Shown here: positions 7,992 through 16,089 of the stretch, in pieces
Position numbering within the stretch: position 1 is the stretch's first letter
How the letters are laid out: every line of letters starts with the position of its first letter
From: Cytophagales bacterium
GTDB lineage: Bacteria; Bacteroidota; Bacteroidia; Cytophagales; Cyclobacteriaceae
DNA: 64,000 bases
Reading direction: 5' to 3'
Assembly: GCA_022360055.1 (NCBI GenBank)
Contig: JAKSDO010000209.1
Coordinates: forward strand, 1 to 64,000
Translations under genes and position numbers: made by a program
The notes under the pieces: model-generated
What the model was told of the DNA's origin: nothing
The model's input: only the letters and a program-made list of their open reading frames with translations
Database searches by the model: none

Positions 7992-8639
7992 ATGAAAAAC
8001 TTGCATCAATTGTTGATAATTTGCTTTGTGGTTTTAGCCGGCGCAGGTATATTCTCTTGTAAGAGCCAGAAAAAAATAGCGGCAGAAGAAGCAGCGGCTG
8101 CCGAGGCGAGAAAAATAGCGAAAGCAAAGGCGGATTTGGAAGAATTGCTCAGTGATAATTCGGGGCTTAGCCTGAATGAAAAGGAAAGCAGGCTGAAAGT
8201 TATCAAGGACATGAATATCGATGATCCTGAAGTGAAAGAGCTGATTGCAAAGGTTGAAGAAAAGCTGAAGAGAGAGCGGGAAGCACTTATGGCAAAAGAG
8301 AGAGCCGAAAAACTGCGGAGAGAGCGGGAAGAAGCTTTGCGGCGGGAAGGCGCTGAGAAAAAAGGTCTGGACGATTATTTTGATTTGATCGCAAATAGTA
8401 CAAATCTTGCTACTGCCAACAGATATATAGGTGAAGCGCTTGGGCTATTTGCTTCCGAAGAAGTGCCGGTCTTGATAATAATCAGTAAATCTGGCAATAT
8501 TATTGATTATGACAGACCGACTACGATCAGAAAGTATCTGGAATATTTGAAAGACCAGAAAGTGGTTCGGAACAAAATCGAAAATGTCGTTTACGATGCC
8601 GATGGAAAAATAACGGAACTTGAACTGATTAAGGAGTAA
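7992..8639 (+). CDS. Lipoprotein with coiled coil and small C-terminal domain
   Basis: This 215-residue protein starts with a lipoprotein signal (MKNLHQLLIICFVVLAGAGIFSC, Cys23), so it should be anchored in an envelope membrane. Residues about 30-125 are Ala/Glu/Lys/Arg-rich and predicted coiled coil. The C-terminal part has the pattern ANRYIGEALGLFA followed by strands and a TIRKYLEYL helix. The next gene has a matching ANRVIDRALELFA segment, so the two share a domain. It heads a four-gene plus-strand operon of exported proteins (to 12674) with gaps of 27, 17 and -11 bases. Function unknown; a structural or scaffold role in the envelope is inference. Confidence 0.75.
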   Translation: MKNLHQLLIICFVVLAGAGIFSCKSQKKIAAEEAAAAEARKIAKAKADLEELLSDNSGLSLNEKESRLKVIKDMNIDDPEVKELIAKVEEKLKREREALMAKERAEKLRREREEALRREGAEKKGLDDYFDLIANSTNLATANRYIGEALGLFASEEVPVLIIISKSGNIIDYDRPTTIRKYLEYLKDQKVVRNKIENVVYDADGKITELELIKE

Positions 8640-8666
8640 ATCGTTTTCAAATTAATTGAGAATCAA

Positions 8667-9245
8667 ATGAATAGATCAAATATATTTTTAAGCTTAGCCT
8701 TCGTATTGAGTATCGCGTTTTCTGCAATTGCACAGCCGGAAATCAGTCCTGAAAGAAAACAGGCGATTGATTCACTGGCCCTTGAGAAAGTAAAAGATCT
8801 GGGAAAATACATAAGCATAATTGGAAATAAAGATACGCCTTTTTCAGAAGCAAACCGGGTTATCGATCGCGCATTGGAACTTTTTGCCGAGGGAAGCCAG
8901 ATGGGAGTTTCATCGTTAAGCAGGAAGGATATCAAGTATTATGGTATTCGCGAATATTTCCAACGCTTGATGGCCCTGAATTACGATCGTGTAAATATTC
9001 AATGGTTCAACATCCAGTACATCAGCGACCTGGTGCGGCAACCGGACGGCCGATATGTTGGCGTTATTACTGTTTACCAACGATTTACAGGTGAGTCCGA
9101 CGACGGGCTAAAATATGTGGATACCACCAAAAAAGATATCACTGTTTATGTAGAACGTAAGCAAACACAAATCCAGGGAAGAATTATTGGATTCTGGGAT
9201 GTGCTTCTGGGCGACATTCGCGTTACGGAGACCAAACCCGGATAA
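8667..9245 (+). CDS. Exported hypothetical protein sharing a domain with its upstream neighbour
   Basis: This 192-residue protein has a clear signal peptide (MNRSNIFLSLAFVLSIAFSAIAQ). The mature part includes SEANRVIDRALELFAEGSQMGVSSLSRKDIKYYGIREYFQRL, which parallels the C-terminal domain of the preceding lipoprotein (ANRYIGEALGLFA ... TIRKYLEYL). A strand-rich part follows (VGVITVYQRFTGE, KDITVYVERKQTQIQGRIIGFWDVLLGDIRV). It resembles small NTF2-like or cystatin-like sensor folds only in strand pattern; no family is assigned. Second gene of the 7992-12674 operon. Confidence 0.75.
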   Translation: MNRSNIFLSLAFVLSIAFSAIAQPEISPERKQAIDSLALEKVKDLGKYISIIGNKDTPFSEANRVIDRALELFAEGSQMGVSSLSRKDIKYYGIREYFQRLMALNYDRVNIQWFNIQYISDLVRQPDGRYVGVITVYQRFTGESDDGLKYVDTTKKDITVYVERKQTQIQGRIIGFWDVLLGDIRVTETKPG

Positions 9246-9262
9246 TATTTTAAAACACCGGA

Positions 9263-10090
9263 ATGAGATCGACCATCCTAGTTGTTTTACTGCAACTGAT
9301 ACCATCTATTGGTTTTGGGCAGGAAATCGGCTCCTATTTAGGTGATGAAAAGTTTATGTATGCGGAGACCAAGCAGATCAATCAGTTTTTCAGGAGGTTC
9401 AATTCTGAAGAAGATCTGGATGGGACCCGCCTCTACGACGGCGATAAGGACTACAGAAATCCGGGATTTCGGTCAAACTATATCAAGATGCTGTTTGACC
9501 GGGAGAATACGTCCATTAGCGAGGAAACAAAAACCGAGTTCATATCCGAAATGACGAAGCAGCCGAATCAGTCCTTTCTGGATTATTACGGAGGAAGATG
9601 GTTTGCCGAAGTGGACGCGAAATTTACCTACCAGGGACGAGCCCGCACTGTCGTATTGTTTCTTGAATTGGAAAAGGAGAATCTGGGCATAAAATGGGTC
9701 ATCAATAACGTCTACTTTTATCCCTTTACAAAGATGTTTTATACCGACTCTACGGCCTTGGCAAAATTTCTCCATCCCATGAGCCATGAATTGGACTTTA
9801 TGAATCTGATCAAGGTGTTCAAGGAACCCGAAACAGTTGAGTATTATTTCGACCACGAGTATAAACCGGATTTCAAGACGCTGTTTCTGTACGAAATAAA
9901 GAAGGGCAACCTGATCTTTGAAACTGTTGAAAAGGTTTCATTTCACTTCTTTCAATTGAAGGACTGGTATTTTCAGCTCGAAGAGTTTAACAGGCCCGGA
10001 TACAATACCGGGTGGTTGATTTCAAATATCTCTAAAATCCCGGAAGATCAAAAAAGTATGCTTCTCAAGTATATTTACTATGAAAATTAA
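9263..10090 (+). CDS. Exported hypothetical protein
   Basis: This 275-residue protein has a signal peptide (MRSTILVVLLQLIPSIGFGQ). The mature part is rich in aromatic and acidic residues (LDYYGGRWFAEVDAKFTYQGRARTVVLFLELEKENLGIKWVINNVYFYPF). No motif or family is recognised. Its middle, from input-sheet-like strands to WVINNVYFYPF, looks like the same kind of small alpha/beta domain as in the two genes before it, which I could not confirm. The last 11 bases overlap the start of the leucine-rich-repeat gene, indicating translational coupling. Confidence 0.75.
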   Translation: MRSTILVVLLQLIPSIGFGQEIGSYLGDEKFMYAETKQINQFFRRFNSEEDLDGTRLYDGDKDYRNPGFRSNYIKMLFDRENTSISEETKTEFISEMTKQPNQSFLDYYGGRWFAEVDAKFTYQGRARTVVLFLELEKENLGIKWVINNVYFYPFTKMFYTDSTALAKFLHPMSHELDFMNLIKVFKEPETVEYYFDHEYKPDFKTLFLYEIKKGNLIFETVEKVSFHFFQLKDWYFQLEEFNRPGYNTGWLISNISKIPEDQKSMLLKYIYYEN

Positions 10091-12674
10091 ACAAAATCCC
10101 TTCATCATTCTCTTACTCAATTTATCGATCATCTTTGTTTCCGCCGATCTGTTATTTGCCCAGGAAGATGATACCGAAAATGAGAAAATGGCCGAATACC
10201 GGGAAGAGGTAAGACAAATGGTTTCCTTTTTAAGGTTTTCAATGAATGTGCTTGGTGATCCGGCGGTGTCTGCAAAAGAGAAAGATATCATTATCAATGA
10301 GAGTTATCTGAAGATCTTTTATGACGAAAAAGTACAGGTTGAGGATGATTTGGTAGAAAACAGGGATGTTGTCACCAATAAAGATGTGCAAGCGTATCTG
10401 AAAGATGTAGATTTCTTTTTTAAGCAGGTCCGGTTTGAATTTAGCATACTTGATATTGCCGATGATCTGAATCATGAGGGAAAACTGTTTTTTACCGTCA
10501 AGCTCATGAGAAATCTCAAAGGCATTACCGTAGAGGGAGATAGCATGAACACGGATCAAGAACGTTACATCGAAGTAAATGTAGATGAGGAAAACAAGGA
10601 TTTGAGAATTGCAAGCATATATACTACCAAGCTGAGCAGAGATGAGGAACTGAGGATTTGGTGGGCGGGCCTGTCTCATGAATGGAAGACCTTTTTGGGC
10701 GTTGAAATTGAGGTTAAGGAAGGGTTGAGGCTCAATGAGGTCCAGGAGTTTTCGGATTCCTCTTATTGGGCGGATGATATCCTGTTTACGGATTCCGTTC
10801 CAATAATAGATTATGTAAAGCAAGCGGCAAGCCGAGAAGTTATTAATCTTTCGGGGAGCAGTATATATACTGATCTGAAACCTTTGGATCAACTGAAAAG
10901 TCTTAGAGAGCTGGATATTTCTTCATCTGCAATCAGTGACCTTTTTCCAATCCGGAATCTGACAACCTTAGAGGTTTTGAATTGTTCCGATACAAAAATC
11001 GATGATCTCGGACCATTAAAGTATTCTAAATCCCTGAGAGCGCTTTATGTTAACTATACGCCTGTAACAAGCATCACGGTAATAGAGAATTTCGAAAACC
11101 TTGAACTTCTTCATATGGAGCAAACCGTCATCGACAGCCTTCCCTCTGTGGATAACCTGCTCCATCTCAAAGAGCTCAATTGTTCCAGTACGAATCTGGA
11201 GCGGCTGGATTCCGTAAAATATCTTAAATCTCTGGAGGTTTTGGATATCTCAAACACATCCGTGGGCGAGCTGAACCCGATTGCAGACCTTAAAAATCTT
11301 AAAAAACTGAATTTGAGCAATACGAAAATCAATTCCTTGTCGCCTGTTGCCCATATTGAAAGCCTGGAGATATTGACCGTTGAAAATTCACCGGTGGACG
11401 ACCTGTCGCCATTAAAGGGCCTTGATCATTTGAAGATAATCTATGCGGACAGATCCGGGATTGAATTGGAAGAATTTGGCAAATTTGCACTTGAGCGTCC
11501 CGAGGTTGATGTCGTATTCATGTCTGAGGAATTATTCGAATTTTGGGAAAATATAGACGATTCATGGGCAGATTTGCTTCAAAATAATCTGCATTTTGAC
11601 GATACGGTTTCAAAAGAAGACATTCATAAAATTTTAAAAATTGAGAATTTGGATCTACGGGATACGCCCGGAATTAATGACCTTCGGCCCTTGAAATATA
11701 TGCCCTTATTGCAAAACCTGGATATTTCTCAAACTTCTGTTTCGGATCTTGACCCGGTCCGGCACATTCCCGGTTTGAGAGTATTGAAAGGCAGCGGATC
11801 TAAAGTTACCGATTTATCGCCGATCCGGGAGTTGAGAGCTTTAGAGGTAATTGACTTTCAGCACACAACAATAAGTCATATATCCGCTTTATCAAAACTT
11901 TCTAATCTGGATAGCCTGAATTTCAATCATACCCAGATCAAGAATATCAGCGTATTGAACGACCTGAAGGGGTTTAAAATTGCATATTTCGACAATTCCC
12001 AGGTGACAGACGAAGATGTTTATGCACTGAATTTTGATGATGAAACTTCCAATGTAATTTATAAGTCCGACAAGCTGAGGGTTTGGTGGGGAAATATGGA
12101 TGATAACTGGCAGGACATTTTTCGTAAAACTTGCAAGTTGACAAATCGCCCCACAAGTGAAGAGCTTCATTTACTGGTCAGTAAAAGAGTATTGGATGTT
12201 CATGGCACTTCAATAAAAAACCTGGATCCGATTCCGGAGTTTATCCGGTTGGAATCATTATCATTTTCAGATACACGAATTACATCGCTCTACCCTTTGA
12301 TCGGTTTGAAAAGAATAAAAGAACTTAATTGCCCAAGAAATCCGATCCCCGAAATTGAGGCGTTGTCATCATTGAATTCTTTGGAAGTTCTGGATCTCGA
12401 TCATACTCAAATCAAAGACTTAAAGGCAATCCGCTCATTGGTGAATTTGCGGGAGCTGAAATTTTCGGGGACCAATGTAAAGGACATTTCTCCGATAGAA
12501 GGATTTGAGCGGTTGGAGGTTCTGGAGTTTTCCAAAACCAGGGTCAAGCAGGTGAATGCGTTGGCAAGTCTGAACAATCTGAAGGTTTTGAAGTGTTACA
12601 ACAATAAAATTTCGGCTAAAAAAATCGAAGAGTTCAAGATGCGAAATCCTGATTGTGAGGTGGTTTTCTACTAA
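10080..12674 (+). CDS. Large exported leucine-rich-repeat protein
   Basis: This 864-residue protein has a signal peptide (ending LLFAQ), an N-terminal alpha/beta region (about 35-185) and many 22-23-residue leucine-rich repeats of the form LxxLxxLxxLxIsxTxIxDLxPl. The repeats fall into three blocks (about 255-470, 520-640 and 695-855). A related cap-like segment with paired Trp precedes each block: RIWWAGLSHEW (about 191), EFWENIDDSWADLL (about 487) and RVWWGNMDDNWQDIF (about 667). The protein thus seems built by duplication of a cap-plus-repeats module. Such repeats usually form curved binding surfaces. It ends the operon that starts at 7992, so the four exported proteins may form one envelope assembly (inference). 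Confidence 0.85.
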   Translation: MKIKQNPFIILLLNLSIIFVSADLLFAQEDDTENEKMAEYREEVRQMVSFLRFSMNVLGDPAVSAKEKDIIINESYLKIFYDEKVQVEDDLVENRDVVTNKDVQAYLKDVDFFFKQVRFEFSILDIADDLNHEGKLFFTVKLMRNLKGITVEGDSMNTDQERYIEVNVDEENKDLRIASIYTTKLSRDEELRIWWAGLSHEWKTFLGVEIEVKEGLRLNEVQEFSDSSYWADDILFTDSVPIIDYVKQAASREVINLSGSSIYTDLKPLDQLKSLRELDISSSAISDLFPIRNLTTLEVLNCSDTKIDDLGPLKYSKSLRALYVNYTPVTSITVIENFENLELLHMEQTVIDSLPSVDNLLHLKELNCSSTNLERLDSVKYLKSLEVLDISNTSVGELNPIADLKNLKKLNLSNTKINSLSPVAHIESLEILTVENSPVDDLSPLKGLDHLKIIYADRSGIELEEFGKFALERPEVDVVFMSEELFEFWENIDDSWADLLQNNLHFDDTVSKEDIHKILKIENLDLRDTPGINDLRPLKYMPLLQNLDISQTSVSDLDPVRHIPGLRVLKGSGSKVTDLSPIRELRALEVIDFQHTTISHISALSKLSNLDSLNFNHTQIKNISVLNDLKGFKIAYFDNSQVTDEDVYALNFDDETSNVIYKSDKLRVWWGNMDDNWQDIFRKTCKLTNRPTSEELHLLVSKRVLDVHGTSIKNLDPIPEFIRLESLSFSDTRITSLYPLIGLKRIKELNCPRNPIPEIEALSSLNSLEVLDLDHTQIKDLKAIRSLVNLRELKFSGTNVKDISPIEGFERLEVLEFSKTRVKQVNALASLNNLKVLKCYNNKISAKKIEEFKMRNPDCEVVFY

Positions 12675-12740
12675 AATCAAATGATGCGGTTTTTTGATCA
12701 TCATCCGGTTAAATCTTTTTATTGTCCAACTTCTCAAAAA

Positions 12741-13004
12741 ATGAAACCGCTAGGACCGGAGCAATTTCAGGACACGCACGAGCAGGATTATATTGCTCTG
12801 TTTGTCAGTAGCTTAAAAAATATAAACACATGAAACCGGCGTGGCCGGAGCAATTTTAGGACACAAGCGAGCATGATTATATTGCTCTGGCTGTCAGCAA
12901 ACTATAAAAATATAAACACATGAAACAGGCCCTGCCTGAGATAACTATTGAGACACACAGGATCATGATGATAAACGGCACATGGTGAGGTTTCTGAAAA
13001 TTTT
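12741..13004 (+). repeat. Three tandem ~90-nt hairpin modules (locus 2 of 3)
   Basis: Units begin at ATGs 12741, 12830 and 12920, so the periods are 89 and 90. The 5' hairpins are CCGCT-AGG-ACCGG (12747-12759, one mismatch), CCGGC-GTG-GCCGG (12836-12848) and CAGGC-CCT-GCCTG (12926-12938). Units one and two also have GAGCAAT paired with ATTGCTC, and GACA with TGTC, in an interleaved order that would allow a pseudoknot. Unit three is the diverged subtype also seen second at the left edge. Each full unit ends in an A-rich start-like segment before the next ATGAAA. Confidence 0.9.
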
Positions 13005-13021
13005 AAAAAAAAAAAAAAAAA
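13005..13021 (+). repeat. 17-A homopolymer where a start codon is expected
   Basis: A run of 17 A directly follows TTTT at the end of the third module. In the sibling copy at the left edge this place reads TTTTAAACACATGAAA. The run lies in frame with a signal-peptide-like segment (KKKNTFFSCTLIVLLFLIRPG) of the downstream gene. It could be slippage-prone DNA, phase variation or an assembly error. Confidence 0.7.
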
Positions 13022-13052
13022 TACGTTTTTCTCGTGCACTCTAATTGTTCTG

Positions 13053-14948
13053 TTGTTTCTCATTCGTCCGGGAATTTCGAATGCGGAAGTAAAGGTCGCC
13101 CGGATTTTTTCCAGTCACATGGTGTTGCAACGCGATGTGAATGCTCCCGTTTGGGGAACAGCAAATCCGGGCGAAAAAGTAATTGTTGAAATCGATGGAC
13201 TTATTTCTTCGACAACTGCATCCGGTAAGGGCAAATGGAAAGTTTATCTTCCTGCGTTTGAAGCCGGAGGACCTTACGAATTACTTGTGAAGGGAAGCAA
13301 CGAAGTAAAATTTACAGATGTCATGTTTGGGGATGTCTGGTTGGCTTCCGGCCAATCCAATATGCAATGGAGCCTGGATAGGTCAAACAATGCTGATGAG
13401 GAGGTAAAACATGCGAATCATACGAATATCCGTTTGTTTTATGTTCCCCGGAGAGCAGCTAAAAATCCAAAAGATGACCTTGAAGGAGGACAATGGGATG
13501 TTTGCACACCTGAAGTGGCGAAGGGATTCTCGGCCGTAGCCTATTTTTTTGGTAAAGAATTAAATAAGGATCTCAATGTGCCGATCGGTTTGATCAACTG
13601 TAATTGGGGCGGCACAGTGGCCGAGGCCTGGACAAGCTCAGAAATGTTACAGACCTTGCCCGATTTCAAAGAACGAGTAATTGATCTCAATGAGGGACCT
13701 GATTGGGAAGAGGATATTCCGGCCAATGACCGGAGAGGAAGCGCGAAAAATCAAATAATCGATAAATCTTTCAAAGGTCTTGAAGCTGGAATTCACAGGA
13801 TCAGTTACAATTCCAATGATTGGCCCGTGGTCATAGCGCCCGATTGGGAAGAGAAGCTCGAAGGGATCGTGTGGATGCGTAAAGTCGTGGAAATACCAAA
13901 AGAGTTTAAAGGAAAAGAGCTCAGGTTTGATCTGGGTAGATTAGATAATAATGGTACGGTTTACTTCAATGAGCAGGAACTCGGAACGACCGACATGCCG
14001 CATTTTGCGGAATATACCGTGCCGGCAAAACTGGTGAAAGCCGGTAAAAATGTGATTGCGGTTCGATTGCTTCACAGATGGGGAATTCCGAATTTTCTTG
14101 GTCCCGAAGAACGCATGAAATTATACGCACCAAATGGAGCCGTACTGGAAAGCCTTGCAGGTCCATGGAAGTATAAGACGGGCCTGGAACCGGTATTTCC
14201 GGAGGTCGTGAGCTACCAGAATTATCCAATGAGCTTATTTAATGGCATGTTAAATCCAATAATCCCGTTTGGAATAAAGGGGGTAATATGGTATCAGGGG
14301 GAAAGCAACACAAGCCGCGGTTTTCAGTATCGAAGACTTTTCAAATCCATGATCGAAGATTGGAGGGTGCGTTGGGGTATGGGTTATTTCCCATTCCTCT
14401 TTGTTCAATTAGCGAATTATATGGATACGCCAGAACAACCGACAGAAGACCATTGGGCTGAATTGCGAGAAGCTCAAACTATGGCGTTGCAACTGCCAAA
14501 CACCGGAATGGCTGTGACAATTGATATAGGCGAAAGGTTTGATATTCATCCGAGAAATAAGCAGGACGTGGGGTATCGGCTGGCGTTGGCAGCAAAAAAG
14601 GTTGCTTACGGACAACGCATCGTTCATTCAGGACCTCTGTACAGGTCGTACGAGATCAATGGTTCGGATGTGGAAATTGCCTTTGATCATATAGGCAAAG
14701 GCTTAGTGACCCGGGGAGATCAATTAATCGGATTTCAGATTGCGGGAAAAGACAGGAAATTCTACTGGGCCGATGCCCAGATCGTAGGAGGTAAGGTATT
14801 TGTTTCCAGCGATCAGGTAAAGGAACCCGTCGCCGTTCGATACGGTTGGGCAAGAAATCCGGCGTGCAATCTTTACAATAAAGACGGTTTGCCTGCATCA
14901 CCTTTCAGGACGGATGATTGGCCCGGTAAAACCTCTGGGAATAAGTGA
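13053..14948 (+). CDS. Sialate O-acetylesterase-like enzyme (SASA family), start unclear
   Basis: From the TTG at 13053 the protein has 631 residues. It matches the SASA/sialate O-acetylesterase family: ARIFSSHMVLQRDVNAPVWG N-terminal domain, nucleophile Ser102 in GDVWLASGQSNMQW, a galactose-binding-like insert (about 250-370) and the second block WYQGESNTSRG. Such enzymes remove acetyl groups from sialic acids or plant glycans. The frame stays open upstream and encodes KKKNTFFSCTLIVLLFLIRPGISNA, a good signal peptide, but has no ATG: a 17-A run sits where one is expected. The true start is probably near 13015. It follows directly on the tandem module array. Confidence 0.85.
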   Translation: MFLIRPGISNAEVKVARIFSSHMVLQRDVNAPVWGTANPGEKVIVEIDGLISSTTASGKGKWKVYLPAFEAGGPYELLVKGSNEVKFTDVMFGDVWLASGQSNMQWSLDRSNNADEEVKHANHTNIRLFYVPRRAAKNPKDDLEGGQWDVCTPEVAKGFSAVAYFFGKELNKDLNVPIGLINCNWGGTVAEAWTSSEMLQTLPDFKERVIDLNEGPDWEEDIPANDRRGSAKNQIIDKSFKGLEAGIHRISYNSNDWPVVIAPDWEEKLEGIVWMRKVVEIPKEFKGKELRFDLGRLDNNGTVYFNEQELGTTDMPHFAEYTVPAKLVKAGKNVIAVRLLHRWGIPNFLGPEERMKLYAPNGAVLESLAGPWKYKTGLEPVFPEVVSYQNYPMSLFNGMLNPIIPFGIKGVIWYQGESNTSRGFQYRRLFKSMIEDWRVRWGMGYFPFLFVQLANYMDTPEQPTEDHWAELREAQTMALQLPNTGMAVTIDIGERFDIHPRNKQDVGYRLALAAKKVAYGQRIVHSGPLYRSYEINGSDVEIAFDHIGKGLVTRGDQLIGFQIAGKDRKFYWADAQIVGGKVFVSSDQVKEPVAVRYGWARNPACNLYNKDGLPASPFRTDDWPGKTSGNK

Positions 14949-15052
14949 TCAATATAAAAAATTCGGGATAGATCGATTCCGATCCAGGCGTCTTACCCGG
15001 ACTTGCCGGCACAATTTCACAACGTGTTTTTGCCACCTGTTTGCTAAAAAAA

Positions 15053-15079
15053 TTAGTATATTAACTAAAATTGTTAGTA
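15053..15079. promoter_or_regulatory. TTAGT/ACTAA palindrome plus half-site, candidate operator of the second SRAP gene
   Basis: TTAGT-ATATTA-ACTAA (15053-15068) is a perfect inverted repeat, followed by a further TTAGTA half-site at 15074-15079. Both lie just upstream of a -7 element (15088-15095). A repressor bound here would block that promoter. Because SRAP genes are often SOS-linked, a LexA-type regulator is one guess (inference). Confidence 0.45.
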
Positions 15080-15087
15080 TTTTTTTG

Positions 15088-15095
15088 TAGCTTTG
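15088..15095 (+). promoter_or_regulatory. Bacteroidota-type -7 element (TAGCTTTG)
   Basis: TAGCTTTG fits the TAnnTTTG consensus of the primary sigma factor in Bacteroidota. It lies 19 bases before the SRAP start codon at 15114, predicting a very short leader. No well-spaced TTG -33 element is visible: the nearest TTG (15071-15073) is only 14 bases upstream. Confidence 0.5.
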
Positions 15096-15113
15096 CGACA
15101 AACATGATGGAGG

Positions 15114-15800
15114 ATGTGTACGAGGTATACGATTGCTGCCGCCACAAAAGTAATTGAAAATGAGTTCCAGGCTGAATTTCAGTATGCTTTCACTCCGGTA
15201 TACAATGCACATTTTGGTTTGGACCTGCCGGTAATATTAGCAGGAGAGGAGTCAAAAATTGTACGCCTTCGCTGGGGCTTAATCCCCTTTTGGTCCAGGG
15301 AACCAAACCTGAAATTTCACAACATCAATTCATCTGCCAGAACTATTGTGAAGAACCCTGCCTACAGGGTGCCTGTGCGCAGAAGAAGATGCCTTGCGCT
15401 GGCAAATTGCTTTTTTATCTGGACCAGGGCAGCGCAGAAGATTAAGGTTCCATTTGTTGTATACGATGCCCGGCAGCCGCTGATGTCTTTGGCGGGTATT
15501 TGGGACTCCTGGGTAAACCGGGAAAAAACCAAAATCATTCAATCCTTTTCAATAATTACCGCTCCATCCGTAAAACGGATCGATCCTTTTTCAAGGGCGA
15601 TGCCGGTGATCATCCCTCCCGGAAGAAGGAGAAAATACCTGCGCTTGTCCGCGCCGCTCATGGATGTCATGCAAATGTTGCGGCCCGGAGAATCCGATTC
15701 CATCAATTTGTATCCCGTATCTTCAAAAGTCAACGATTTTCGTAATAATACCAGGGAAGTATTGTCTCAGGTAGGCAGGTGTATGTACACTGATGCCTAA
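15114..15800 (+). CDS. Second SRAP (HMCES/YedK-like) protein, divergent active site
   Basis: This 228-residue protein keeps the SRAP frame: MCTRYTIAAATKVIENEF, LRWGLIPFW, KFHNINSSARTI, RRRRCLALANCFFIW and PVIIPP. Cys2, the residue that links to abasic sites in the family, is present and fixes the start at 15114, with GGAGG just before it. The usual active-site Glu (in ADGYYEW) is Ile102 and the His before RMP is missing (DPFSRAMP). Asn72 is kept. It is strongly diverged from the SRAP gene at 4669, which has lost Cys2 but kept Glu. It has its own promoter and candidate operator, consistent with damage induction (inference). Confidence 0.85.
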   Translation: MCTRYTIAAATKVIENEFQAEFQYAFTPVYNAHFGLDLPVILAGEESKIVRLRWGLIPFWSREPNLKFHNINSSARTIVKNPAYRVPVRRRRCLALANCFFIWTRAAQKIKVPFVVYDARQPLMSLAGIWDSWVNREKTKIIQSFSIITAPSVKRIDPFSRAMPVIIPPGRRRKYLRLSAPLMDVMQMLRPGESDSINLYPVSSKVNDFRNNTREVLSQVGRCMYTDA

Positions 15801-16089
15801 GGTCTGTCCCGAATCGGTGGGGTGGATGAGGGATGGTCTTTCCCGGAAGCCGGACACAAAGCTCATGACATTATTAATCTTTGCAATGCTTTCTTACAAT
15901 CCATACCGATTGAAGTCTCCGGACCGATTTTTACACATTGATTTGTCGAACTGATAAACCTAACCGTGGCGGTGACTGTAAATGTATTTTCCAATGTCTT
16001 TGCGTTCGCTTAGGTTTTCCGGTATCCCGTTCGCCGAAGGATCCGGGAACGATGTCAAAGAACAATCTTCGGCCGAATGTTTATGAATT

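Larger units (their letters stand above)
12675..13052. other. Intergenic region filled by the tandem module array
   Basis: About 380 bases separate the leucine-rich-repeat gene from the sialate-esterase-like gene. After about 65 bases without recognised features, three repeat modules (12741-13004) and a 17-A run (13005-13021) fill it. The last bases encode the likely signal peptide of the downstream protein, read through from before the annotated start. Confidence 0.75.

Noticed and set aside
12741-12833. 30-residue peptide MKPLGPEQF... encoded by the first repeat module, overlapping the next ATG by four bases
   Set aside because: Other module copies have in-frame stops or frame-breaking length changes while the hairpin is kept, so selection appears to act on structure and not on a peptide.
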